Positions 20,599-25,543 of a stretch of DNA of 25,543 nt are shown piece by piece. Source of the stretch: JBPCIX01 sp051005875 (lineage in GTDB: Bacteria > Actinomycetota > CADDZG01 > JAHWKV01). A model generated the notes under the pieces. The model was given only the letters and a program-made list of their open reading frames with translations. It was not told the origin of the DNA and ran no database searches. Position 1 is the stretch's first letter, and each line of letters begins with the position of its first letter. Both the position numbers and the translations under genes were made by a program. The stretch lies in assembly GCA_051005875.1 (NCBI GenBank), contig JBPCIX010000078.1, positions 1 through 25,543 of the forward strand, in the 5' to 3' direction.

Positions 20599-21024
20599 TT
20601 AGTTGTACAGACCTAGCTCGTCAGAAATCTCGACTAGCTCCTCTAGGGCGGCGTGTCGATCTTGGCGTGCCTTGTCGAGATGGGAAAGCACATCTTCGAG
20701 CTTGAGGCGCCTATGGGTCCCGATCCGCGTTGCAGGAAGAACCCCCTTATCAATCAGATCGACCACAGTAGGGCGCGAGACCCCCAGGAGATCCGCAGCC
20801 TGTCCTGTCGTCAACTCGGCCGGAAGGCCCGTGATATCAACATTGCCTCCGGCGCTGACCGCCTCGAGAACAGCCATTACCGCGGCGGCAAGGTCGCCAC
20901 TGACTTCGCATTCAGCCTGCTTGATCCGCAGGTGGATGGAAGTGCCCGCGGCGACTGCATCTCGGGCCGCAGCCACAAAAGCTGCTGGATCAGAAGTAGG
21001 TTCACGCCGTAAAGCAACGGACAT
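20599..21024 (-). CDS. excisionase-family HTH antitoxin paired with the truncated PIN gene
   Basis: The 141-residue protein has a MerR/excisionase-like winged helix near its centre: LTTGQAADLLGVSRPTVVDLIDKGVLPATRIGTHRRLKLEDVLSHL. An N-terminal domain of about 65 residues and a helical C-terminal tail (AALEELVEISDELGLYN) that would bind the PIN partner complete it. Such proteins are regularly encoded directly before PIN toxins, as here. Although annotated as excisionase-like by fold, the pairing suggests an antitoxin. The start is ATG 21024. It is intact while the toxin is broken, an orphan antitoxin. Confidence 0.8.
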   Translation of the reverse strand: MSVALRREPTSDPAAFVAAARDAVAAGTSIHLRIKQAECEVSGDLAAAVMAVLEAVSAGGNVDITGLPAELTTGQAADLLGVSRPTVVDLIDKGVLPATRIGTHRRLKLEDVLSHLDKARQDRHAALEELVEISDELGLYN

Positions 21025-21196
21025 GGCCTCATTTTACTACAAACGAAAGAAACGAAAGAAGCTCCCGGGAAAGGCAGCGCGTCAGCAGGTCCTGTTCGGT
21101 GCGTATCTAAAGAACCCTGAGCGTTTCGTGAAGGGACCGCCCAAGTCCCAGGAGCTACCGAAGGAAGCGTGGATCAACGGACCGGGAAGGAGGTGA
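21023..21196 (+). pseudogene. C-terminal remnant of an integrase-core transposase (IS3/IS481-like)
   Basis: The frame ends ARQQVLFGAYLKNPERFVKGPPKSQELPKEAWINGP, the typical C-terminus of DDE integrase-core transposases of the IS3/IS481 type (ERFVxGxPxxPxLPxxxWINxP). Everything upstream, including the DDE residues, is absent; the upstream sequence is the divergent antitoxin gene. A lysine/arginine-rich run (YYKRKKRKKLPG) precedes the conserved part. It is followed at 21221 by a likely IS end. Confidence 0.72.
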
Positions 21197-21220
21197 TACT
21201 CACTAATAAGTGAACGTGGG

Positions 21221-21246
21221 TGTCTCAAAATCATTGGCAGCTTCCG
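21221..21246 (+). repeat. probable terminal end of the vanished insertion sequence
   Basis: TGTCTCAAAATCATTGGCAG starts 24 bp after the transposase stop and looks like the TG-starting terminal repeat of IS3/IS481-type elements. The matching left end was not found, in keeping with loss of the rest of the element. Confidence 0.4.
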
Positions 21247-21309
21247 GTTTCTTGTCTCAAGGCCTCGCTACACCGCCGCCCAGGCGCGCTTGAAGCCTCA
21301 TACCCCCCG

Positions 21310-21396
21310 GCCCGCTGCGCGGGCTTCCCTTGACGCCTTCGCGTTAGACGGCGCTTGTGCCTCCGGCTCGGAAAGCCGCCGAGCTAGGAGGTGCAC
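21310..21396. repeat. hairpin cluster, copy A of an intra-island repeat
   Basis: GCCCGC-TGC-GCGGGC (21310-21324) is a perfect hairpin. A compound stem around GCTCGG-AAAGCCG-CCGAGC (21366-21384) is flanked by GTGC and GCAC. The stretch from GCGTTAGACGGCGCTTGTG through AAAGCCGCC recurs imperfectly at 22286-22325 (copy B), so the membrane-protein gene lies between two related structured segments. Its meaning is unknown. Confidence 0.45.
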
Positions 21397-21452
21397 ATGA
21401 AGCAGAGGGCAGTGGCCATCGTGGCCGAGTATCTGTCCCATCGCCCGCTGTC

Positions 21453-22049
21453 TCACACGCGCTCGTTCACGGTCCACATTGATTGCGCGAGCGACAGCCA
21501 GAGCCCTGCTACCACCAGAAGTCCAATCTCCAGGTATCGCTCGCCGACCAGGTCCGCAGCAATGCCACCGAGAACCATGAGCGGGATGAACGCGATGGCA
21601 ATCAGCAGGGCACGACGACCAATCCTTCGTGTGTTGCCGGGGAATGCTCGCAGCCGCAGTCCAATCAACAGTGCTGCGATCATCGGTCCAAATCCGCTGC
21701 CGACCGCAAGCATCGACTCGAACGGCTCGGCAATCGTCTGCGAAAGAATCTCCATCGAGGCTCCGTAAGCCGCTGCTAGTACGGCGACGAACGACAGAGC
21801 AGCCGCTGCGGTGACACGTCTGGCGGGTCCATGTCGGGTGATTGACCATCGAGCGAGCAGCAGCAGGCCCAGACCAATCGGCAGGCCGGCAATCCCGAAC
21901 AGAATGGGAGGCTGATCGCCCGTGAGCAAGATCGCGCTAGCCTTCACTCCAAAGCACACGGATCCGACTGCGATGAGCGCCGCGGCCAGCATCAATGGGC
22001 GAGGACGCTGGCTCGGATCGGCGGCTGGCATCGGGGCAGTCTTACACAC
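21453..22049 (-). CDS. hypothetical integral membrane protein (about six helices)
   Basis: This 198-residue protein is not one I recognise. Six hydrophobic segments are visible: about 19-41 (LMLAAALIAVGSVCFG), 48-66 (ILFGIAGLPIGLGLLLL), 79-99, 112-131, 144-166 and 172-192. Short basic loops such as RPRPL, RHGPARR and RAFPGNTRRIGRR give a mixed positive-inside pattern. The start is GTG 22049 or ATG 22031; neither has a strong ribosome binding site, although GAGG precedes the GTG closely. It lies 6 bp after a possible 52-residue basic ORF. It is probable island cargo of unknown role. Confidence 0.6.
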   Translation of the reverse strand: MCKTAPMPAADPSQRPRPLMLAAALIAVGSVCFGVKASAILLTGDQPPILFGIAGLPIGLGLLLLARWSITRHGPARRVTAAAALSFVAVLAAAYGASMEILSQTIAEPFESMLAVGSGFGPMIAALLIGLRLRAFPGNTRRIGRRALLIAIAFIPLMVLGGIAADLVGERYLEIGLLVVAGLWLSLAQSMWTVNERV

Positions 22050-22055
22050 ACGGCC

Positions 22056-22214
22056 TCATACAACCAACTCCATTTTCTGCAGATCCGCTGCAGATTTGTT
22101 TCTGACGTGCCTGCTCTTTGGATGCGAGGGAGCAGAGGACCCGCTCAAGAGATTCGCGAGTCGCTCGGTCTGATCGCGTAACTCCTTCGCTCGGCGGCGG
22201 CTCTTTCTTCTCAT
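22056..22214 (-). CDS. possible small basic protein, 52 residues
   Basis: ATG 22214 opens MRRKSRRRAKELRDQTERL, continuing with LANLLSGSSAPSHPKSRHVRNKSAAD and stopping six bases before the membrane-protein GTG. It is strongly basic at the start and amphipathic. No ribosome binding site is visible, and I know no homologue. The close spacing with the next gene is the main reason to list it. Confidence 0.3.
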   Translation of the reverse strand: MRRKSRRRAKELRDQTERLANLLSGSSAPSHPKSRHVRNKSAADLQKMELVV

Positions 22215-22222
22215 AGCACCGG

Positions 22223-22289
22223 CGCGACGGTGTCAAGGGCGCTCGCTACGCTCACGTCCCTTCGGGATTTCACCCCTGACACCGTCGCG
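22223..22289. repeat. 67-bp inverted repeat (13-bp perfect arms)
   Basis: CGCGACGGTGTCA (22223-22235) and TGACACCGTCGCG (22277-22289) are perfect inverted arms. The pairing extends inward by GGG/CCC after one mismatch. The region lies just upstream of the basic ORF and joins copy B of the intra-island repeat (22286-22325). The shape recalls a folded recombination site, but no integron attC consensus is present. Confidence 0.5.
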
Positions 22290-22335
22290 TAACCGGCGCT
22301 CGTGTGGCTTCGAAAGCCGCCTAGCTCCTCCTGCC

Positions 22336-22364
22336 GAGAGCCCGCCCTCCGAGGCGGGTTTCTC
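22336..22364 (+). terminator. hairpin terminator-like structure
   Basis: CCCGCC-CTCCGA-GGCGGG, extended by an outer GAGA/TCTC pairing and followed by TTTCTC, is a strong stem with a short pyrimidine tail. It may close transcription on either strand; the nearest upstream gene on the + strand is far away. Confidence 0.45.
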
Positions 22365-22370
22365 GCGTTC

Positions 22371-22793
22371 AGCTATATCTCATGTCTCTTTCCTCGTACG
22401 AGCAGAAACCTGCCCACATGGAAAAGCTTTCATCCTGCCAACTTTTACCACTGGGGTTACTTTCACTGCTATCGTGATTTCGCGAGGATGTGTTTGAGCC
22501 GTAGGATGAGCAAGAGAATGCGCCAAGCGCTTCTGTCATCAGGAACTCTCCACAGGACGGTCGACCAAAGAGTCTCGGTTTTGGTCCCGCCGAACAAAGG
22601 GTCAGGTCTGAGTCAAAGAAGCATCGACGCGGTCAATCGACGAGTCAGTACACAATCAGTACACATGAGAGCGATAAATTACGATTAAACGCGAGGTTCA
22701 GCGATCAAGATGAGGATGCACAAAACGGCCTCTGATCAGGGATTTCGACGTAAATCAGGCGCAAAGCAAAGGCTTTGAGTCACGAATTTAACT
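22371..22793. other. gene-free right end of the island
   Basis: I see no supportable gene in these 420 bp. A frame from 22302 to 22688 is open but lacks a ribosome binding site and any family pattern. The paired AGTACACA sites (22647-22665) lie here, and after them comes an A+T-rich stretch with the words CGATAAATTA and CGATTAAA. This fits the arm region of an attachment site. Confidence 0.5.
22647..22665 (+). repeat. paired AGTACACA sites, right end (probable arm-type sites)
   Basis: AGTACACA occurs at 22647-22654 and 22658-22665, same orientation and 11-bp period as the pair at 18378-18396. The pair lies 129 bp inside attR. The precise repetition of spacing at the two island ends is the best evidence that these are protein-binding sites used in integration or excision. 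Confidence 0.6.
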
Positions 22794-22846
22794 CCCTTAC
22801 AAGGCAGAAGTCGCTGGTTCGATCCCAGCAGCGCCCACGATGCGTT
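22794..22846 (+). repeat. attR, 53-bp direct repeat (right copy, partial tRNA-Val)
   Basis: This is identical to 18260-18312. It contains only the 3' part of the tRNA (from the anticodon stem on), preceded by unrelated sequence, so it is not a functional tRNA gene. It marks the right boundary of the island. Confidence 0.9.
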
Positions 22847-22858
22847 GTCGTACTTCGG

Positions 22859-22974
22859 CTGATACTTGACGTTCCGACGTCAGCTGATCCTTTACGCAGT
22901 TTCACCTGACCCTTGACACTGGCTTCGGGTGATCCTTGACACTGGCTTCGGCTGATGCTTGACACTGCCTCCTC
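22859..22974 (+). repeat. five degenerate tandem repeats of about 23 bp
   Basis: Units begin at 22859, 22884, 22906, 22929 and 22952 and share the form CTGATcCTTGACACTGG. The three last units are exactly 23 bp, and units three and four are nearly identical. The array starts 13 bp outside attR and ends at the truncated methyltransferase gene. It may be the multi-repeat end of a lost transposable element (IS21-type ends have such repeats), or a protein-binding array. Confidence 0.7.
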
Positions 22975-22980
22975 CATGAG

Positions 22981-23184
22981 GTCGGCTTCTTGAAGGCTGA
23001 GATAGACGAGGCGGCATGGTCATCCCTCTACTCGACGGAGAGCCGCCCTTTCGATCCGCCCGCAACTGGCAAGATCGTGATAAAGGTCATTAACCACTAC
23101 GGCGACGAAGTACTCCGCGTCTACGATGCGAAAGAACTCGTTGTCACACTAGACAAGCGCTTGCCGGGCGTCGTCGCGGACTAA
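22981..23184 (+). pseudogene. C-terminal fragment of a DNA methyltransferase
   Basis: The frame reads VGFLKAEIDEAAWSSLYSTESRPFDPPATGKIVIKVINHYGDEVLRVYD, ending at TAA 23184. This resembles the extreme C-terminus of adenine-specific (type III-like) site-specific DNA methylases. The catalytic part (DPPY and FxG motifs) is missing; the frame enters the tandem repeat array instead. A TTG at 22990 is in frame but is not a plausible gene start. It is a remnant of a restriction-modification or DNA-processing gene cut by an insertion. Confidence 0.6.
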
Positions 23185-23263
23185 CGGCCCTCTTATTCCA
23201 TTCCCATTGCGATTAAGAATCGTACAAGTACACGAACCTACTTTGGTCTAGGGGACCAAGCCT

Positions 23264-23644
23264 CTATACAGGAATGATGTCGACGTGAATGCTACTGGCC
23301 TCGGCCAGGGGCCGAAGGTCCTCTGTATCGGAGGTCCAAATTTCATCGCCGTCTTCGGCAAGGAGCACAAGGGCGGCGTCGATAACATCTTTTTGTCCGG
23401 CCTTCCCAAGAAGTACGCCCGCCCGCCGTCCGAGCGGTTCATCGAGCGGCTCGATGTCCACCGATCCAATCAGCCTCGCCAAGTTAACCTGCCGGCCGCT
23501 GCCCCCTCGCCAGACCTGACCTACGATTCCACCGTGGCTTCTTGGGGTTCTGCCGGCCAGATATTCCGCCTTCACTGAGGCCACTGCCTGCCTATCATTT
23601 TTTTCGAGCAGGAGCAGCCCCCCCGCATCCAAGACCAAACTCAA
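23264..23644 (-). CDS. PIN-domain toxin (VapC-like)
   Basis: This 126-residue PIN-domain protein has the first aspartate in LVLDAGGLLLLEKND, a central GIVGQVWRGGSGRQ, and the later acidic positions in QKDVIDAALVLLAEDGDEIWTSDTEDL. PIN toxins cut specific RNAs. The glutamate normally found near residue 40-45 is replaced in VGQVWRGG by a Q-V-W pattern, as in several shorter PIN families. The start is TTG 23644 in a TTGA overlap with the antitoxin stop. An inverted repeat at about 23235-23252 (TTGGTC/GACCAA) just downstream may act as terminator. Confidence 0.85.
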   Translation of the reverse strand: MSLVLDAGGLLLLEKNDRQAVASVKAEYLAGRTPRSHGGIVGQVWRGGSGRQVNLARLIGSVDIEPLDEPLGRRAGVLLGKAGQKDVIDAALVLLAEDGDEIWTSDTEDLRPLAEASSIHVDIIPV

Positions 23645-23949
23645 GCTGATTTGCGTTTGTGCGTTCCGCCGGCATTTTTTGATTTGCTTCCACGCACGGG
23701 GATCGCCCTAGCGCGCATTTGGCGCCTCGCGTCCCGTATTTCTTGTTCGCTGATTACGCCGAACTCGGCTTCATGCGCGGCGATGAATTCGGCCAGCGCA
23801 GCCATGCGTCGATCATGATTCATCTGTCGATGCAGAGCCTCGTTAACCCAGCCGCTAACGGTCTCGGCCCGGCCCGCTTCCACTGATGCTTGGGCTGCTT
23901 CAAGAACCTCGGCATCCACCGACGCCGACAGTCGCCCCTTGCCTTTCAT
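23641..23949 (-). CDS. antitoxin of the second PIN module
   Basis: The 102-residue protein begins MKGKGRLSASVDAEVLEAAQASVEAGRAETVSGWVNEALHRQM, a ribbon-helix-helix-like N-terminus. It continues with helical AALAEFIAAHEAEFGVISEQEIRDARRQMRARA and a basic end, KSKNAGGTHKRKSA. I chose ATG 23949 over the upstream in-frame start because the family begins there. A -10-like TATGAT six bases before it suggests a leaderless transcript. Its stop overlaps the toxin start. Confidence 0.8.
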   Translation of the reverse strand: MKGKGRLSASVDAEVLEAAQASVEAGRAETVSGWVNEALHRQMNHDRRMAALAEFIAAHEAEFGVISEQEIRDARRQMRARAIPVRGSKSKNAGGTHKRKSA

Positions 23950-24029
23950 AGGATAATCATACCTTCCTACTAAGAATATGCCACAATTCTTCTCGCCCCC
24001 CAAGCCGGGAACAATGCAAAAGTGCGCGG

Positions 24030-24401
24030 TTACCTGAACTTAGGCAGGACTTCCTTTTGCTTTCGGGGGTGAAACAAGGCTTGATCCTGGAACCGGACGG
24101 CCCCACGGACCTCGAAAGGCAGGTCGGTCTGGGTTACGAACGACGCCGGCAAGCCAAGGCTCTGGGCAACCGAGGCTTCCTTTTCGACCGTCTCCAGATC
24201 CTTAAGATCGGCGGCATAGGTAAAGGAATCCATCCGGTGGAAGTCACAGTCGATCGTCAGCTCCTCGACAAATTGGGCAACTCGTGCGATGGCGGCCTGG
24301 TTGGCTTCTCCGTAGATCCGCGCCGTTTCGTCCCCCAAACTGGCGCTCAGCTGCTGATAAAGGGTTCCGTGAAGAGAGGTGATCTTGGCGGTGGTAGGGT
24401 C
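24030..24401 (-). pseudogene. internal fragment of a DAO-type FAD-dependent oxidoreductase
   Basis: The - strand frame reads TTAKITSLHGTLYQQLSASLGDETARIYGEANQAAIARVAQFVEEL, then IDCDFHRMDSFTYA and FEVRGAVRFQDQALFHPRK. This corresponds to roughly residues 60-180 of the D-amino-acid-oxidase-like FAD proteins that often end in a Rieske domain. The N-terminal GxGxxG nucleotide-binding strand is missing, the frame before TTAK is unrelated, and after HPRK it ends in an unrelated QKEVLPKFR. Both ends are therefore broken. A frame open further upstream (to 24641) shows no family similarity. Confidence 0.7.
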
Positions 24402-24653
24402 AGTTTTGGACCGGCGGCGACATTTGAGCTTAGAACTGCGGTGCTGGGAACGCATCCCCTTTTCTGATTTCTTCTTGACCCTGGACGGCGGAAGTATTAG
24501 CGTTCGATACCTTGGCATTCGTTGAGGGGAAGCGAGCGTATGGCGCGGACAAGAAGGTTTGTGTTCCTTATCGGTCTTGTTCCGGCCCCCCGCTGAAATG
24601 AGGATGTGAAAAAAGCTCTTCTGGCGCAAATTGAACGCCAATCAAGAAGATCG

Positions 24654-25543
24654 ATGAATCTAGAGCGAAAGCGGAACTTTGCGTGCAGCGCTGGAATCGT
24701 CGCCTTACTTTTGTTCTCATCGGGGTGCTCACAAGAGAAAGAGAAACCGGTCACCCCGGAAGCCCTCGTCGAAACAAAAGTATCAAATGAAACAGTCCGG
24801 CTAAGGCTGATAACAGATGCCGGCAGCGTTTGTGTCGGCTTGGACTTTCAGTCCGATACAGGCTTCCACCCTCCTGCCTGCTTGAAGGGTAAGCCCCTTG
24901 CTATTGGAGCGACGATCCGAGGGGGCAAAACGCTTGTTTACGGACTTTCCTCGCAGCCAGTCCGTTTGTTGCCGGAGGTAGAGGAAGCTCCAACGCCGGA
25001 ACTACAGCAGGTTCCGTTAGCCCAAGGAGCCGCTTTTCTCCTGGTAGCGGACAAACCGAACGCCTCGGGAAAAATCAAAGCCATAGACGATGCAGGGCGA
25101 ATTCTGGCTGAAGCAAGTTTTGACCGGGGAGGCCCGGCTCGTGCTCCGAAGTCAACGATCGGGTCAGCTGAGATCCTTCTCGCCTACCGTTCGGAGGGAG
25201 CTGTTTGGGCTATCACCACACACGGAAACACAGTCCGGCTGAGCGAAGGAACATTAAATGCGCCGGACGGGGCTCCGAGCGTAGCTCCAGACGGGCAGAC
25301 GGTGCTGCACGGCATCACCAGTTTTGAAGGCATTTTCGACAAAGTCGTCGCGCTTGACGCTCGTGCCGGTACCAGCCGGCCCATTGGGGTGGTGTGGGGC
25401 ACATTTTCAAATCAGGGGCATCTGGCCGCCGGCGTCATCCCCGTAGACGACGACGTAGATATCGAGGTGATCTTAAGGGCCGTTCCCAGTTTCGAGGAAG
25501 TAGCAAGGGTGAGCATTGGTATTGCTTCTGAGGTAGGGGGACT
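24654..25543 (+). CDS. putative lipoprotein (partial, runs off the right edge)
   Basis: The frame is open from ATG 24654 to the edge (296 codons), with no stop. The N-terminus has a basic start (MNLERKRN), a hydrophobic stretch (AGIVALLLFSS) and a lipobox-like SSGC with C25, indicating a lipoprotein signal peptide. The mature part is rich in short strands (VRLRLITDAGSVCVGLDF; GVVWGTFSNQGHLAAGVIP; DIEVILRAVPSFEEV), suggesting a beta-rich exported domain. I recognise no family. An in-frame GTG at 24606 would add 16 residues before the signal peptide and is less likely. The 3' end is not in the window. Confidence 0.68.
   Translation, partial: MNLERKRNFACSAGIVALLLFSSGCSQEKEKPVTPEALVETKVSNETVRLRLITDAGSVCVGLDFQSDTGFHPPACLKGKPLAIGATIRGGKTLVYGLSSQPVRLLPEVEEAPTPELQQVPLAQGAAFLLVADKPNASGKIKAIDDAGRILAEASFDRGGPARAPKSTIGSAEILLAYRSEGAVWAITTHGNTVRLSEGTLNAPDGAPSVAPDGQTVLHGITSFEGIFDKVVALDARAGTSRPIGVVWGTFSNQGHLAAGVIPVDDDVDIEVILRAVPSFEEVARVSIGIASEVGG

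Larger units (their letters stand above)
18260..22846 (+). mobile_element. decayed genomic island integrated in the tRNA-Val gene
   Basis: A perfect 53-bp direct repeat (18260-18312 and 22794-22846) starts in the anticodon arm of the tRNA and ends 9 bp past its 3' end. This is the classic footprint of a tyrosine integrase that uses a tRNA 3' end as attB. The 4.5-kb interval carries accessory genes only: an unknown protein, integrase-domain remnants, toxin-antitoxin pairs, a transposase scrap and a membrane protein. Base composition changes inside it, with a notably GC-rich block at about 19550-20340. No integrase catalytic domain is visible, so the island is either decayed or mobilised in trans. 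Confidence 0.85.

Noticed and set aside
21296..21350. Integron attC-like site ending in GTTAGAC
   Set aside because: The GTTRRRY core matches, but no RYYYAAC partner is found at the right distance, the neighbouring ORF runs in the wrong direction for a cassette, and there is no integron integrase.
22302..22688. Open frame of 128 codons at the right end of the island
   Set aside because: No ribosome binding site, no family pattern and cysteine/arginine-rich random composition; it crosses a terminator-like hairpin and the AGTACACA sites.
22794..22838. Second tRNA-Val gene
   Set aside because: Only the 3' part is present; the acceptor 5' strand, D-arm and half of the anticodon stem are missing. 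It is attR.
24402..24641. N-terminal extension of the FAD oxidoreductase fragment
   Set aside because: The lysine/arginine-rich translation has no similarity to the family and lacks the GxGxxG motif; it looks like unrelated DNA joined to the fragment.

Overview
The window looks like chromosomal DNA of an actinobacterium (inference). Supporting signs are moderately high GC, frequent GTG and TTG starts, DtxR/IdeR-type iron boxes, a SufR-like regulator, a deazaflavin-type (DUF385) nitroreductase family protein and a zinc-type SufU. SodA and SURF1 point to an aerobic life style. The genus cannot be told from the sequence.

Layout. Positions 1-4876 hold housekeeping genes on the + strand: a DEAD-box RNA helicase, a long LOG-family protein, TrpF, a DUF385 protein whose TTG start overlaps the trpF stop, and MoaA. 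Positions 4899-13412 hold a SUF iron-sulfur assembly locus on the + strand. It starts with two tandem iron boxes and runs sufB, hicB, hicA, sufD, a Rieske ferredoxin, sufC, a tandem hairpin repeat, sufS, sufU, a SufR-like regulator, a SseA-type rhodanese and a DUF309 gene with no canonical start codon. A HicBA toxin-antitoxin pair therefore lies inside the SUF gene string. Positions 13428-18137 are on the - strand: thiI and a primary-like sigma factor (convergent with SUF), then sodA, surf1 and a vapBC module.

Positions 18232-22846 are a tRNA-Val(UAC) gene followed by a decayed 4.5-kb genomic island. The island is bounded by a perfect 53-bp direct repeat covering the 3' part of the tRNA (attL/attR). 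It carries an unknown acidic protein, two remnants of an integrase arm-binding domain, a RelE/HigA-like toxin-antitoxin pair with a perfect operator, a truncated PIN gene with its antitoxin, a transposase 3' remnant, a six-helix membrane protein and several hairpin repeats. Pairs of AGTACACA repeats with 11-bp period lie inside both ends and are probably integrase or excisionase arm sites. No integrase catalytic domain is visible.

Positions 22847-25543 hold a 23-bp tandem repeat array, a C-terminal scrap of a DNA methyltransferase, another PIN toxin/antitoxin pair, a fragment of a DAO-type FAD oxidoreductase, and a partial lipoprotein gene running off the right edge.

Working together: SufS-SufU supply persulfide sulfur to SufBCD. 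The rhodanese, ThiI and the Fe-S enzyme MoaA make this a sulfur and Fe-S neighbourhood, probably under iron control by an IdeR-type repressor plus the SufR-like protein. Five toxin-antitoxin loci (one broken) in 25 kb are the most striking accessory trait.
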